A DNA stretch of 64,000 bases from Acetivibrio clariflavus DSM 19732 (GCF_000237085.1 NC_016627.1:2232118-2296117), one strand, 5' to 3'; numbered from the stretch's first letter, positions 9,584 to 18,801 are shown. The notes: generated by a model from the sequence alone, not told the origin. Translations and numbers: made by a program.

Positions 9584-10365
9584 TTTGTCCCCATACTTTT
9601 AAGGAAATTTAACATTTCACTATCTATCAGTCTGATAAGAGATTCAACGATGTATATAAACATTGGCATTGTTAAAACCAATACTGTCAATCCCATCAAT
9701 ATTTTAAGGGGCATTCCTACAACAAATACATTTATTTGAGGTATGGTCTTAGAAATAATTCCCATGGCCACATCCGTAATTATTATAGCTGCAAGAATTG
9801 GTGCCGTAATTTTAAAAGCCACAAGAAAAACGCCTCCAAAAACTTCTATAACTCTACTCTGCAAATCCGTACCGAAAACTGCCTGTCCTAAAGGTATATA
9901 TTCATAACTGCTGAATAATGCCCTTATCAAAATATGATGTCCTTTGCAAAGAAGGAAAATCAACATACACAAAATGAAATAAAAGTTTGAAGTTATTGAC
10001 ACCTGAATATTACTAAGAGGATCAATAACATTAACTACACCAAAGCCAATCTGCATATCAATTAATTCGCCTGCTACATAAATAGCTGTAAAAATTGTAT
10101 ATGAAACATAACCTAAAGTAATTCCTACTACAAATTCTCTCAAAACCAAAACTGCAAACTCATAAATGTTACTGATAACAATATTCTGGCTGCTTATAGT
10201 ATTTACAAGTATTAATGCCAGCATGAAGGAAAAGCCAATTTTCAAATTTCTAGGAATATTGGTTCTGCTGAAAATAGGTGCTATAACAAAGAGTCCTGTC
10301 ATCCTTACAAAAATTAATAAGAATATTTCTATACCGTTCGCCAAAATTCCTTCCATCAAATTCAA
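9580..10365 (-). CDS. fliR: Flagellar export protein FliR
   Basis: A 261-aa polytopic membrane subunit of the flagellar export gate (FliP5Q4R1), with about six hydrophobic segments and the family motif GFGVVNVIDPLSNIQVS. The start is taken as TTG at 10365 because GAGGG lies 7 bp upstream; an ATG three codons later is possible. It follows fliQ by 27 bp and overlaps flhB. Confidence 0.95.
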   Translation of the reverse strand: MNLMEGILANGIEIFLLIFVRMTGLFVIAPIFSRTNIPRNLKIGFSFMLALILVNTISSQNIVISNIYEFAVLVLREFVVGITLGYVSYTIFTAIYVAGELIDMQIGFGVVNVIDPLSNIQVSITSNFYFILCMLIFLLCKGHHILIRALFSSYEYIPLGQAVFGTDLQSRVIEVFGGVFLVAFKITAPILAAIIITDVAMGIISKTIPQINVFVVGMPLKILMGLTVLVLTMPMFIYIVESLIRLIDSEMLNFLKSMGTK

Positions 10366-10392
10366 TCTTATCCCTCACAAAATAAAATTTTA

Positions 10393-10662
10393 TTATTTTA
10401 TATATTGGTTAATATTCAAATAAATCCCCTGAGTATATTCCATCAACACTTTAAGCATCCACGATCCAAATGCGGCTAATCCTAAGAGAACAGCCAGAAT
10501 TTTCGGTATAAAGGTTAAGGTTTGTTCCTGAATTTGCGTTGTTGCTTGAAAAATACTTATTGCAAGACCAACAATCAAACTCAATCCAAGCATTGGTGCG
10601 GCTACATATATAACTGTCATTATAGATCTTTGAGCCAATTCAATTACTGTACCTTGATCCAT
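10393..10662 (-). CDS. fliQ: Flagellar export protein FliQ
   Basis: An 89-aa export gate subunit with two membrane helices and the typical GLAISIFQATTQIQEQTL motif. It starts at an ATG with AGGAGGAT upstream. It lies between fliP and fliR in the conserved fliPQR order. Confidence 0.96.
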   Translation of the reverse strand: MDQGTVIELAQRSIMTVIYVAAPMLGLSLIVGLAISIFQATTQIQEQTLTFIPKILAVLLGLAAFGSWMLKVLMEYTQGIYLNINQYIK

Positions 10663-10704
10663 TTTTTATCCTCCTATTTAAATTTATCTTCCCTATTAGC
10701 ACAC

Positions 10705-11484
10705 CTATGTTACAAAGCTGTTTACAATCATTTGCGTGAGAAGATTCCAACCTCCAACCATTATAAAAAGAAGTACTTTAAAGGGAAGAGAAATCATAAC
10801 TGGTGAAAGCATCATCATTCCCATGGACATCAAAGTACTTGAAACAACAATATCTATCACAAGAAAAGGTAAATATATCAAAAAGCCCATCTTAAAGGCA
10901 ATTGTTAGCTCACTTATTAAGAAAGCAGGAATTATTACTGTCAATGGCAAATTGGGTATATCTTCTTCCTTAATTGGGGTTTTAGTCCCGGAAAGTGATA
11001 CAAACAAAGCTAAATCTTTCTTTTCTGTATGCTTTAGCATAAAACTTTTTATAGTTTTTGATGACCTTTCAAAAGCAACCTGCTGAGTTATTTCCTTATT
11101 TGCATAGGGTTTGTAAGCATTCTCATTAATCTCATTAATCACCGGACTCATAATAAATAAGGTCAAAAACAAAGCTAGCCCAATCAACACTTGATTCGGC
11201 GGCATCTGCTGTGTTCCCAGCGCATTTCTGAAAAAAGAGAGAACAATTATTATTCTTGTAAAACTTGTCATCATTATCAATATAGATGGTGCCAAAGACA
11301 ATACAGTTAAAAGCAGTAAAATTTGTATACTTGACGTAACATCTTCCGGATTGTCGGAAGTCCCTACCGTTACATCAACTTTAGGCAATGCCAAATCAGG
11401 CTCAGCGTATACATTTAATGCAAAAGCTGTCAAAACTATAAATAATATTGTCAGTGCTATAAACAGTCTACTTTTTTTTCTCAT
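10705..11484 (-). CDS. fliP: Flagellar export protein FliP
   Basis: The core export gate subunit, about 259 aa. It has an N-terminal cleavable signal (MRKKSRLFIAL... to VYA), then the family motifs LLTVLSLAPSILIMMTSFTRI and MPPNQVLIGLALFLT, and the C-terminal MMMLSPVMISLPFKVLLF. In-frame ATGs occur at 11511, 11496 and 11484; I prefer 11484 because GGCGGAG precedes it and the signal peptide then begins normally. The gene overlaps the end of fliO. Confidence 0.95.
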   Translation of the reverse strand: MRKKSRLFIALTILFIVLTAFALNVYAEPDLALPKVDVTVGTSDNPEDVTSSIQILLLLTVLSLAPSILIMMTSFTRIIIVLSFFRNALGTQQMPPNQVLIGLALFLTLFIMSPVINEINENAYKPYANKEITQQVAFERSSKTIKSFMLKHTEKKDLALFVSLSGTKTPIKEEDIPNLPLTVIIPAFLISELTIAFKMGFLIYLPFLVIDIVVSSTLMSMGMMMLSPVMISLPFKVLLFIMVGGWNLLTQMIVNSFVT

Positions 11485-11974
11485 TGGTGTTTTCATCTCC
11501 GCCTGCAGCATAACGCTTTCCTTTTTCTGCTGTTATTTTTTTTAACTTTTCAATGTTTCGCTGAAATCTGTCATCCTTTATATTGTCTTTTTCTTCTTCA
11601 TGTTCTGTATCTTTCTCGTTAATTTGTTTTCCTTTAAAGTTCTGGAGGTACTTCTCAAAAATCTCTTTAAATGCGAAAGAGTTGGCATTTTCAGAGCTTT
11701 TTTCTTCAGAATAATCGTTAATATTAACCTTCGAAAGCAACTGAATATTTTTACCGGACACAGATATCAAAACAAAATCTTCGCCTACTTTTACCAGATG
11801 CAGTCTGCCCTCAATACCTAGACTTACTGTTTCAATTATGTTAATATACTTGCCTTTCATGGCTCTTCCCGATTTATTGGCAATAAGCTTAGTAGTAACA
11901 TAAGCCAAAAATATAATTGAGCCAAAGACAATAGCAAATACCAGAAAACTAATAAGTGTGTCAACAAAACCCAT
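11468..11974 (-). CDS. fliO: Flagellar biosynthesis protein FliO/FliZ
   Basis: A 168-aa single-pass membrane protein of the FliO family, which assists assembly of FliP. One N-terminal membrane segment (about residues 8-30) is followed by a cytoplasmic beta domain (KYINIIETVSLG, LHLVKVGEDFVLISVSG) and a highly charged lysine/glutamate tail. AAGGAG precedes the ATG. The position just before fliP is the standard one. Sequence conservation in the family is low, so the call rests partly on synteny. Confidence 0.88.
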   Translation of the reverse strand: MGFVDTLISFLVFAIVFGSIIFLAYVTTKLIANKSGRAMKGKYINIIETVSLGIEGRLHLVKVGEDFVLISVSGKNIQLLSKVNINDYSEEKSSENANSFAFKEIFEKYLQNFKGKQINEKDTEHEEEKDNIKDDRFQRNIEKLKKITAEKGKRYAAGGDENTNEKKK

Positions 11975-12058
11975 TTTATACTCCTTGTCTAACTCATACA
12001 GCCTTTGAGTTCATTAAAAAATACAAGTTTAGTGATGATCTTATTACTAATACCGACT

Positions 12059-12421
12059 TTAGCCTAAAACTTTTTTTACAGCTTCTACTACTCTTTCTGC
12101 CTGGAAAGGCTTAACAATAAAATCCCTTGCTCCTGCCTGTATTGACTCAATAACCATAGCTTGCTGACCCATTGCTGAACACATTATTATCTTAGAATCG
12201 GAATTTATCTTCTTTATTTCCCTTACTGCAGCAATTCCGTCAACTTCCGGCATGGTTATGTCCATAATTACCAGATCGGGATTCAATTCCTTATATTTAT
12301 CGATTGCCCGTGCACCATTTTCAGCCTCACCAACAATTTCGTACCCATTTTTCGTAAGTATATCTTTAATCATCATTCTCATAAAAGCTGCATCGTCAAC
12401 AATCAAGATTCTCTTACCCAT
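12059..12421 (-). CDS. cheY: Chemotaxis response regulator CheY
   Basis: A 120-aa stand-alone receiver domain. Asp9/Asp10 form the acidic pocket, Asp54 (LVIMDITMPEVDG) is the phospho-acceptor, Ser85 (IIMCSAMG) is the switch residue, and the conserved Lys is in IVKPFQAE. Phospho-CheY binds FliM and FliY, which are encoded immediately upstream in the transcript. AGGAGAGG precedes the ATG. Confidence 0.96.
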   Translation of the reverse strand: MGKRILIVDDAAFMRMMIKDILTKNGYEIVGEAENGARAIDKYKELNPDLVIMDITMPEVDGIAAVREIKKINSDSKIIMCSAMGQQAMVIESIQAGARDFIVKPFQAERVVEAVKKVLG

Positions 12422-12500
12422 TTACCTATCCCTCTCCTTACATTAGTCTATACTACTGTCCTGTTTATTTTTTAATAGCCCTCAAAAGACTTTAAAACTT

Positions 12501-13670
12501 TTAAAGTCTCTTTGAGGGGTGTATAATATCGGTAATTCTTACGCCAAAGCTTTCATCTATTACCACTACTTCACCTTTAGCAATTGCTTTACCGTTTACA
12601 AGTATATCTACAGGTTCACCTGCGAGTTTATCCAGCTCGATTATAGATCCCGGACCAAGTTCTAAAATATCCCTTATCTTTTTATTTGTTCTTCCCAACT
12701 CAACAGTAACCTGCAAAGGAACATCCATTATTAATCCGATATTCCTTTTTTCAAAGGATACCATACCATCATCAAATGATTGAAATTGTGCTGCCTGAAC
12801 GTTAACAGGGTCTTTGATTCTCGTTTGAGGATTTGGTCCGTAATATTGCTGATCCATTTCCTGATGCGATTGATAATGCTGCTGTTGCGGATATTGCTGC
12901 TGAGGATACTGCTGCTGCTGAGATAAATTCTGACCTTGCGGTTCGTTTTTCTGAGAAGATACATTATTATTTTCTGACTGCGATTTGCCTCCAGCGTTTG
13001 AATTCATAAGGTTCTCCACCAAAGACTTGGCAAAATCCAAAGGTAATAACTGCATAATTTCGCTATCAACCAATTGGCCTATTACCATCTTAAATGCTAC
13101 TTTAACCATTTTATCCCCTGGATAGAAGACACTTTCGCTATTTTCATCAAACGACATACAGAAGGCTTTTGGAGGAGATATATCCACCTTTTTTTCAAAT
13201 ATCGACGACATAGAAGTTGCTGCCGAACCAATCATCTGATTCATGGCTTCACCGATAGCACTTAAATGAAGGTCGGTAAGTTCCCCATCCGTATTACTTC
13301 CATCGCCGCCCATCATTAAATCGGTGATTATTTTAGCATCATTTTCCTTTAACAAAAGAAGATTCACACCATATAAACCTTCCGTGTACTCTACTTTTAC
13401 AGCCACATAGCCTGTACTAAACTGTTGATAAACTTCTTCCCATGAACAGACATCGACTTGAGGAGTAGTAATTATTACTTTTTGTCCAAGCAAAGCATAA
13501 AGTGTAGTAGCTGATGTGCCCATGCTAATATTACCTATTTCTCCTAAAGCATCCATCTCCTGACTGGAAAGTTCATCACTTCCTCCAGCATTGGCACTAT
13601 TATCAACTGAAGAATTTGATCCTCCGCTTAGTAAAGCATCAATTTCTTCTTGCGACAACATGTCTCCCAT
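12501..13670 (-). CDS. fliY: Flagellar switch protein and CheY-P phosphatase FliY
   Basis: A 389-aa C-ring protein in the Gram-positive FliY form. The N-terminal peptide (DMLSQEEIDALLSGG) resembles the CheY-binding peptide of FliM. The middle CheC-like domain carries two phosphatase helices (DALGEIGNISMGTSAT and AIGEAMNQMIGSAATSM) that hydrolyse CheY-P. A Gln/Pro/Tyr-rich linker (about residues 230-275, with repeated YPQQQ) leads to a C-terminal FliN/SpoA domain. The ATG is 1 bp after the fliM stop. Confidence 0.96.
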   Translation of the reverse strand: MGDMLSQEEIDALLSGGSNSSVDNSANAGGSDELSSQEMDALGEIGNISMGTSATTLYALLGQKVIITTPQVDVCSWEEVYQQFSTGYVAVKVEYTEGLYGVNLLLLKENDAKIITDLMMGGDGSNTDGELTDLHLSAIGEAMNQMIGSAATSMSSIFEKKVDISPPKAFCMSFDENSESVFYPGDKMVKVAFKMVIGQLVDSEIMQLLPLDFAKSLVENLMNSNAGGKSQSENNNVSSQKNEPQGQNLSQQQQYPQQQYPQQQHYQSHQEMDQQYYGPNPQTRIKDPVNVQAAQFQSFDDGMVSFEKRNIGLIMDVPLQVTVELGRTNKKIRDILELGPGSIIELDKLAGEPVDILVNGKAIAKGEVVVIDESFGVRITDIIHPSKRL

Positions 13671-13671
13671 A

Positions 13672-14661
13672 CTACTCTTCCTCCTCTCCTTTTACAATTT
13701 CAGTTACCTTTACAGCAATCCTGTTTCTTTTTACACCAGGAGTTCCATAGAACTTTAAAAGGTCACCGACCAATATTTCAAGATTACCGTTAATACTTGA
13801 ATCCAATGGTATAACATCTCCAGGCTGCAAATCCAGAAAATCGTTTACCAATATTGTAGTCCTTCCTAAAATTGCTCTGACAGGTATCTTAGTATTTTCA
13901 ATTTTTTGCTCAATGGTATCCTTGTTTTCATTGTTTTTTTCTTTCTCGTTTTTTGTAAACCAGTATTTTGTGCTAAGTTTCGGAACAATCGGTTCAACCA
14001 CCATATGCGGAATACAAATGTTTATCATTCCTTCTACTTCACCTATTTTTGCACTAAGTGTTACCAAGGCCACCATTTCGTTTGCCGATATTATCTGAGC
14101 AAATTGAGCATTAGTTTCAATTTTCTCCAATCTCGGCTTTATTGCCATTACATTTTCCCAGGGCTCTCTCATAAGGTTTAAAACCTGGACAATTATTCTT
14201 TCAATTATGGCAAGTTCCACTTCAGTAAATTCCCTGATTTTATCCATCGGATATCCTTTGCCCCCAAGTATTCTGTCAATTAAAACATAAGCAATCGACG
14301 GGGCCATCTCAAAAATAATCGATCCGGATAAGGGTGAAAAATCAACAATAGCCAGAACAGCCGGATTCGATATTGAATTGTTAAATTCATAATAAGCAAT
14401 AGCCTCAACTGAAATAACCTGAATTTGAACAAGAGTTCTCAAATAACCCGATAAAAAGTTTGACAGCAATCTTGCATAGTTATCATGTATAACATTCAGA
14501 GTCTTTATATGATCCTTGGCAAACTTACTGGGCCTTCTGAAATCGTGATTTCTTATTTTCCTATCTTCAGGTGCAGTTGTAATATTCTGTACATCCAGTT
14601 CTCCAGTATTCAGCGCTTTTAGCAGCTCATCTATTTCGCTTTGTGACAGAATATCACCCAT
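13672..14661 (-). CDS. fliM: Flagellar motor switch protein FliM
   Basis: The C-ring switch protein, about 329 aa. The N-terminal CheY-P binding peptide is ILSQSEIDELLKAL. A middle domain binds FliG, with the typical FRRPSKFAKDHIKTL and GSIIFEMAPSIAYVLID motifs, and a SpoA domain lies at the C-terminus. I chose the ATG at 14661 because AGGAGGTG lies 8 bp upstream; the longer frame begins at a GTG inside the binding site. It follows fliL directly. Confidence 0.96.
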   Translation of the reverse strand: MGDILSQSEIDELLKALNTGELDVQNITTAPEDRKIRNHDFRRPSKFAKDHIKTLNVIHDNYARLLSNFLSGYLRTLVQIQVISVEAIAYYEFNNSISNPAVLAIVDFSPLSGSIIFEMAPSIAYVLIDRILGGKGYPMDKIREFTEVELAIIERIIVQVLNLMREPWENVMAIKPRLEKIETNAQFAQIISANEMVALVTLSAKIGEVEGMINICIPHMVVEPIVPKLSTKYWFTKNEKEKNNENKDTIEQKIENTKIPVRAILGRTTILVNDFLDLQPGDVIPLDSSINGNLEILVGDLLKFYGTPGVKRNRIAVKVTEIVKGEEEE

Positions 14662-14673
14662 TAAAAACACCTC

Positions 14674-15180
14674 CTACTGATAGAACCAATAGTCGAATAT
14701 AATACTGTATACCAATTCACCGTTTGCTTCCTCGTTCTGCAAAAGATATTCGTTCATCATCTTTTTAAGGTCAGACCTTGCTTTTTCTTTTGCCTCAGGT
14801 TTCTTGACATCATCAATGGTTAAATTTTGAAAATATGTGCCCACCATTTCCGCAAGTTTACCTTTGTTTGCCTGTATTTTTGCAGTGGTGTCCTTAATGC
14901 CTTCAAACTTGGCAAAATATTGGATTTGGGCACTTACCAAAATGACATGGATGTTTTTATCGTTATTGGTTGTTTTTAAATTAAAGGCAGTATTTGATGA
15001 AAATATCTGTTCCACGGCCAACTCACTGTCTTTGGGTACAGTTATTGTTTTGTTGTTGGCGGCTTGTCCTTTAGAACTACCACCCATAAAAAGCACATAT
15101 CCGGACAATAATGCCAAAGCCAATGAAAGAAATGCCACTACACAGATTAGAATGATGAAACTGGTGCTTTTGCCTTCCAA
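14674..15180 (-). CDS. fliL: Flagellar basal body-associated protein FliL
   Basis: A 168-aa single-pass membrane protein (hydrophobic residues about 7-31) with a FliL-type periplasmic domain, which stabilises the stator around the rotor. The start is probably the TTG at 15180, with GGGGG 8 bp upstream; no ATG is suitably placed. It lies upstream of fliM as usual, but motAB, which often precede it, are missing here. Confidence 0.9.
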   Translation of the reverse strand: MEGKSTSFIILICVVAFLSLALALLSGYVLFMGGSSKGQAANNKTITVPKDSELAVEQIFSSNTAFNLKTTNNDKNIHVILVSAQIQYFAKFEGIKDTTAKIQANKGKLAEMVGTYFQNLTIDDVKKPEAKEKARSDLKKMMNEYLLQNEEANGELVYSIIFDYWFYQ

Positions 15181-15495
15181 ATTTTATGCCCCCTTTAACC
15201 GATAATATTATAAATCGGGCACAGCTTCATGAATTGTTGGTTTAACAGATATCTATGATGTGATAAAACATCTAAATTGCATAGACGAGCTGTGCAGCAA
15301 TAAAATACCAGTCTATGCATAATTATGTTGCACATTGCATTCTATAATCTAAAAAAATTCTAGAGTCTATCCAGAATATTTTGCAATAAATTGCAAAATT
15401 CTGTAAGATTACTGCAAAACCTAACTATTCAAATCAATAACTATTAATTTTTAATTGATATTAAAACAATTGTACAGAACTCCCAAAAAGATCAG
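15181..15495. other. 315-bp non-coding spacer with nested inverted repeats between fliL and flbD
   Basis: No open frame of useful length is present. A nested structure lies at 15219-15295: outer arms GCACAGCT (15219-15226) and AGCTGTGC (15288-15295), and an inner stem-loop TCTAT+GATGT (15252-15261) with ACATC (15268-15272) and ATAGA (15281-15285). A second hairpin lies at 15372-15403 (arms CAGAATATTTTGCAA and TTGCAAAATTCTG, loop TAAA, 2-nt bulge). It could be a structured RNA, a processing site, or the scar of lost genes. Function unknown. Confidence 0.6.
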
Positions 15496-15696
15496 TTAAT
15501 TATTAGACATTAAATTGCAGAATATCTTTCTTTTATATTCTATTACTTTTTTGACAACCTCATCGACATTCTCGGCAACAACAATTTTCTTGCCGTTGGT
15601 TGTAGAAATAACAGTATCTGGTGTTTCCTCAAGACTTTCTATTAATTCGCAATTTAAGACAAATTTTATACCATTTAACCTGGTTAATTCAATCAT
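15496..15696 (-). CDS. flbD: FlbD family flagellar protein
   Basis: A 66-aa FlbD/SwrD-type small protein. It starts MIELTRLNG and has the conserved VLNCELIESLEETPDTVI motif. In Bacillus subtilis the homologue SwrD raises motor power. A GAGGT site precedes the ATG. It sits between flgE and fliL as in most Firmicute fla operons. Confidence 0.93.
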   Translation of the reverse strand: MIELTRLNGIKFVLNCELIESLEETPDTVISTTNGKKIVVAENVDEVVKKVIEYKRKIFCNLMSNN

Positions 15697-16049
15697 AATA
15701 TTTTTACCTCAAAAACTCAATAGTAAATTTATTTTTTTTGTAAAAAAATTATGTAATCTCTTTTAAAGCTATCTTTGCAAAAAATCAAACACAACTTCTT
15801 TACAATTATCTACATTATTCTTCATAAGTCTTAATTTTTCCTCTATTTTTTCAAAAATTTTTCTAAAAATATTTACCAATATTTCAAAGGAATATTCATG
15901 TGTTAAATACAAAAAATCAAACGCCGTTAAACTATATTTTTTGCAAATACTTAAAAAAGTTTGTCTTAAGTAACAAACTTCTTTTGATTATTCAAGAGCA
16001 AACTGTGGACTGGAGTTAATTTACAACTCCAGTCCACTATTTATGCTAA
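15697..16049. other. 353-bp non-coding interval between flgE and flbD
   Basis: AT-rich with no credible gene. Its flgE-proximal end carries the strong hairpin listed separately (16005-16037). If that hairpin terminates transcription, flbD and everything downstream need their own promoter in this interval; I found no convincing -35/-10 pair or SigD-type element by eye. Confidence 0.55.
16005..16037 (-). terminator. Perfect 13-bp hairpin downstream of flgE
   Basis: Arms GTGGACTGGAGTT (16005-16017) and AACTCCAGTCCAC (16025-16037) pair perfectly around a 7-nt loop, 12 bp past the flgE stop. The sequence after it on the minus strand is not a clean T-tract, so it may be an attenuator, a processing or mRNA-stabilising hairpin rather than a full terminator. 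Confidence 0.6.
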
Positions 16050-17369
16050 TTACCTTTTTAAGTTAACCAGTTCCTGTAACATTTCATCAGAGGTTGTAAT
16101 TATCCTGCTGTTAGCCTGGAAACCTCTCTGTGTAATAATCATTTCTGTAAATTCATATGACAGATCAACATTAGACATTTCCAGAGTACCTGGATTCAAA
16201 TCTCCTGCACCGTTAGTGCCGGGTTTCACAGCTTTTTTGAAATCACCGGAGTTTGTCGTAGGTGTATATAAATTTTCTCCTGACTTCAAAAGTCCTGCAG
16301 GGTTGTCAAATACCGCCAAGGCAATTAACCCCAGAGGCTGTTGCTGCCCGTTGCTGTAAATTCCGGTAATAACTCCGTCAGATCCGATACTGAAATTAAC
16401 AAGTGTACCTGAGGAATATCCGTCTATATTTGTAGTTTTTGCCGAGCTGTCAGCAGCATACATTGTCAGTTTTGAAAAATCAAGTTTAATATTAATGGGT
16501 TCAGTACCAACAGTCGCCGGTGGAATTACCGTTATGGAAGGAGTAACCGAAGCACCGGGCTTAATCTTTCCTTGTGTATCAAATTCAAAGCTTCCGCTTG
16601 CCGATGAAGCAGTAACACCATTTCCTGTATTGATAGCCCAGTTCCATACAGTTCCGCTGCTTCCCGCCTCTATCTTCCAAAAATCAACATTTATGGTGTA
16701 TGGATTTCCCAATGAGTCATAAATAGTCATTGGTATGGTAAATTGAACATTTCCTGCCGAGGCTGCCGCACTTCCCAATGCTGCATATGAGGCATCCAGG
16801 TTACCCGATATAACGGCAAAGGTAGTTGCTTTGGCCGGAATTATTCTCTTATTTTTATTTGTAGCATCTTCATACAGGTTTATAGGCTCAATCTCTGCTT
16901 CGGTATCAAACACATAAGTACCGTCGGGCTGCCTAGAATATACCTGCCATCCATATACATTCAATCCGCCACCGGTTACCAGATTTCCGGCTTTGTCAAG
17001 TCCGAAATTTCCTGCTCTCGTAAAGTGGAATGTATCGGAATTGCCGCCTTTTACAATAAAGAATCCGTCGCCTTCTATGGCAAGGTCAGTGGGATTGTCT
17101 GTCCTCTGAGTACTTCCGTTTGTCATAATAGTGTCAATAGTATTAACACCTATACCTAAGCCTATCTGCATTGGATTGGTACCGCCTCTCCCACTTACCG
17201 GGTCCGGAGCACTGGCACCTTGTAATGTTTGGCTGAATACTTGCTCGAAAGTTACTCTGCCTGACTTGAACGCAACTGTATTAACATTGGAAATATTATT
17301 ACCGATTACGTCCATTTTTGTTTGATGAGCACGCAGACCAGATACACCTGAAAACATTGATCTCATCAT
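16050..17369 (-). CDS. flgE: Flagellar hook protein FlgE
   Basis: A hook protein of about 439 aa. The N-terminus (MMRSMFSGVSGLRAHQTKMD then NNISNVNT) and the C-terminus (NVDLSYEFTEMIITQRGFQANS, EMLQELVNL) form the conserved coiled rod/hook ends. The central part contains the FlgE-type beta domains, including TIPMTIYDSLGNPYTINVDF. I chose the ATG at 17369, which has GGAGG 11 bp upstream, over an in-frame start 13 codons earlier. It lies downstream of flgD, its assembly scaffold. Confidence 0.95.
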   Translation of the reverse strand: MMRSMFSGVSGLRAHQTKMDVIGNNISNVNTVAFKSGRVTFEQVFSQTLQGASAPDPVSGRGGTNPMQIGLGIGVNTIDTIMTNGSTQRTDNPTDLAIEGDGFFIVKGGNSDTFHFTRAGNFGLDKAGNLVTGGGLNVYGWQVYSRQPDGTYVFDTEAEIEPINLYEDATNKNKRIIPAKATTFAVISGNLDASYAALGSAAASAGNVQFTIPMTIYDSLGNPYTINVDFWKIEAGSSGTVWNWAINTGNGVTASSASGSFEFDTQGKIKPGASVTPSITVIPPATVGTEPINIKLDFSKLTMYAADSSAKTTNIDGYSSGTLVNFSIGSDGVITGIYSNGQQQPLGLIALAVFDNPAGLLKSGENLYTPTTNSGDFKKAVKPGTNGAGDLNPGTLEMSNVDLSYEFTEMIITQRGFQANSRIITTSDEMLQELVNLKR

Positions 17370-17481
17370 AATTAAATCGACCTCCTTGAAGACTATTCCT
17401 TCTGTCAATCCGGAATAGATAGCCTCCCGAAAGGGTCCGGCTATTTTTAATATTATATAGTTTCAATTTTGTTTAAAATTA

Positions 17482-17874
17482 CTATGTGAAAACAGCGCCA
17501 TCAATATTGGTAAAAACATTTTCCTTAAGTTCGTTGCTGTTTACTGCGGTAATAACTGTCCTATTCTTAACGTTTACTACCAAAGCTATATCATCCACCA
17601 TAACCAAAGAATCTCTTACACCTTTTTGTTCTGCTTTATCCAAAGCTTTTGATATTTTTTGCATCTGTAAGTCGGAAATTTTGATATTTCTTGTTTCCAA
17701 TCGCATCTGTGCATGCTTTGAAAATTTTACATCCGATGTCTTCCTTATTTCTTCTTTTAAAATACTGTCAAAACTGTTATGCACCGATTCCTTTGCTTTA
17801 TTGGCTCCGGAATTGTTCAGCTGTTTTTCCGATACACGGTTTATATGGTTATAGATGTTGTTGTTTATTATCAT
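17482..17874 (-). CDS. Flagellar operon protein, TIGR02530 family
   Basis: A small protein of about 130 aa that recurs between flgD and flgE in Firmicutes. It contains the family core FSKHAQMRLETRNIKIS and DDIALVVNVKNRTVITAV. The molecular role is not established; the position suggests a hook-related chaperone or regulator. The ATG at 17874 has TTTGGAGGTGAG just upstream and is preferred to the longer frame. Confidence 0.9.
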   Translation of the reverse strand: MIINNNIYNHINRVSEKQLNNSGANKAKESVHNSFDSILKEEIRKTSDVKFSKHAQMRLETRNIKISDLQMQKISKALDKAEQKGVRDSLVMVDDIALVVNVKNRTVITAVNSNELKENVFTNIDGAVFT

Positions 17875-17907
17875 TGTCTCACCTCCAAAAAGCAGGTCGG
17901 TCAAGAT

Positions 17908-18801
17908 CTAAATGTCCGCCGTCGGGATGTCATCAGCTATATCGTCATTTCCTTCAGTATCGCTTTCTGCCCTGGCTGCCTTTATACTTACTATACTGTC
18001 CACCGGAACCTTAACACTATCCAGTACCGCTTTTATTTTTCCATTTTCAGAGATACTGAAGTCATTAAGAATTGCTTTGACAGGCACCTCATTACCTGAA
18101 TCATCGGATACTATTACCGACACCTCCATGCCTTTATTGTTGGAAAGATACTTTTCTATATAAGTTGAATTTCCGGAATTATAAATTCCGTTCACAGCAA
18201 ATATATTTACTGATACACCATCCATTACTGCATAATTCTCATAGGCACCTTTGGTAACCTCTTTTACAACACCGCTAACTCCAACAATAGCACGTGTATC
18301 GGGGTCATAAACATATCCTCGGCAATCGTATCCTATAAGGCCTGTATATTCGGATAAATTCGACAAGTTAAACTCACTTGTTGCTTCTGCAACTTCAACT
18401 ACATCATCCACCGAGATGTCAGTGCCGTTTACAACAACATAGGCTTTTCCGCTTTTCATCTTTACACTTGTCACTTCGCCAACTATGGAATTTGTACCGC
18501 CGGAATCCCCCGAAACATTAGCACTGATTAACTTTCCAATCATACCGAAAGCCTTTGTAGCTGAATAACTGGCGTTTAAATTCTGCATTTGTTCCAATGC
18601 ACTAAACTGAGCCATTTGTGCAATAAATTGAGTATCATCCTGGGGATTTAAAGGATCCTGATATTGAAGCTGTGTAACCAACAGGTTCATGAATTCGTCT
18701 TTGCCAAGTTCACCGGTATTTCTTTTTGTTTTTTTATTTCCGGTTGTTTCGTCAATTATTTGCTCAATGGTTTTTTGATAGTTTACTGAATCTATGCTCA
18801 T
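17908..18801 (-). CDS. flgD: Flagellar hook capping protein FlgD
   Basis: A hook scaffold of about 297 aa. The N-terminal capping region is diagnostic: LGKDEFMNLLVTQLQYQDPL followed by DTQFIAQMAQFSALEQM. The C-terminal half is longer than in E. coli and contains Tudor/FnIII-like beta segments. The ATG at 18801 follows AAAGGAGGG. The order fliK-flgD-TIGR02530-flgE is the usual hook module. Confidence 0.93.
   Translation of the reverse strand: MSIDSVNYQKTIEQIIDETTGNKKTKRNTGELGKDEFMNLLVTQLQYQDPLNPQDDTQFIAQMAQFSALEQMQNLNASYSATKAFGMIGKLISANVSGDSGGTNSIVGEVTSVKMKSGKAYVVVNGTDISVDDVVEVAEATSEFNLSNLSEYTGLIGYDCRGYVYDPDTRAIVGVSGVVKEVTKGAYENYAVMDGVSVNIFAVNGIYNSGNSTYIEKYLSNNKGMEVSVIVSDDSGNEVPVKAILNDFSISENGKIKAVLDSVKVPVDSIVSIKAARAESDTEGNDDIADDIPTADI

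Noticed and set aside
12731-12964. 77-aa minus-strand frame inside fliY
   Set aside because: Shadow frame over the Gln-rich repeat linker of fliY.
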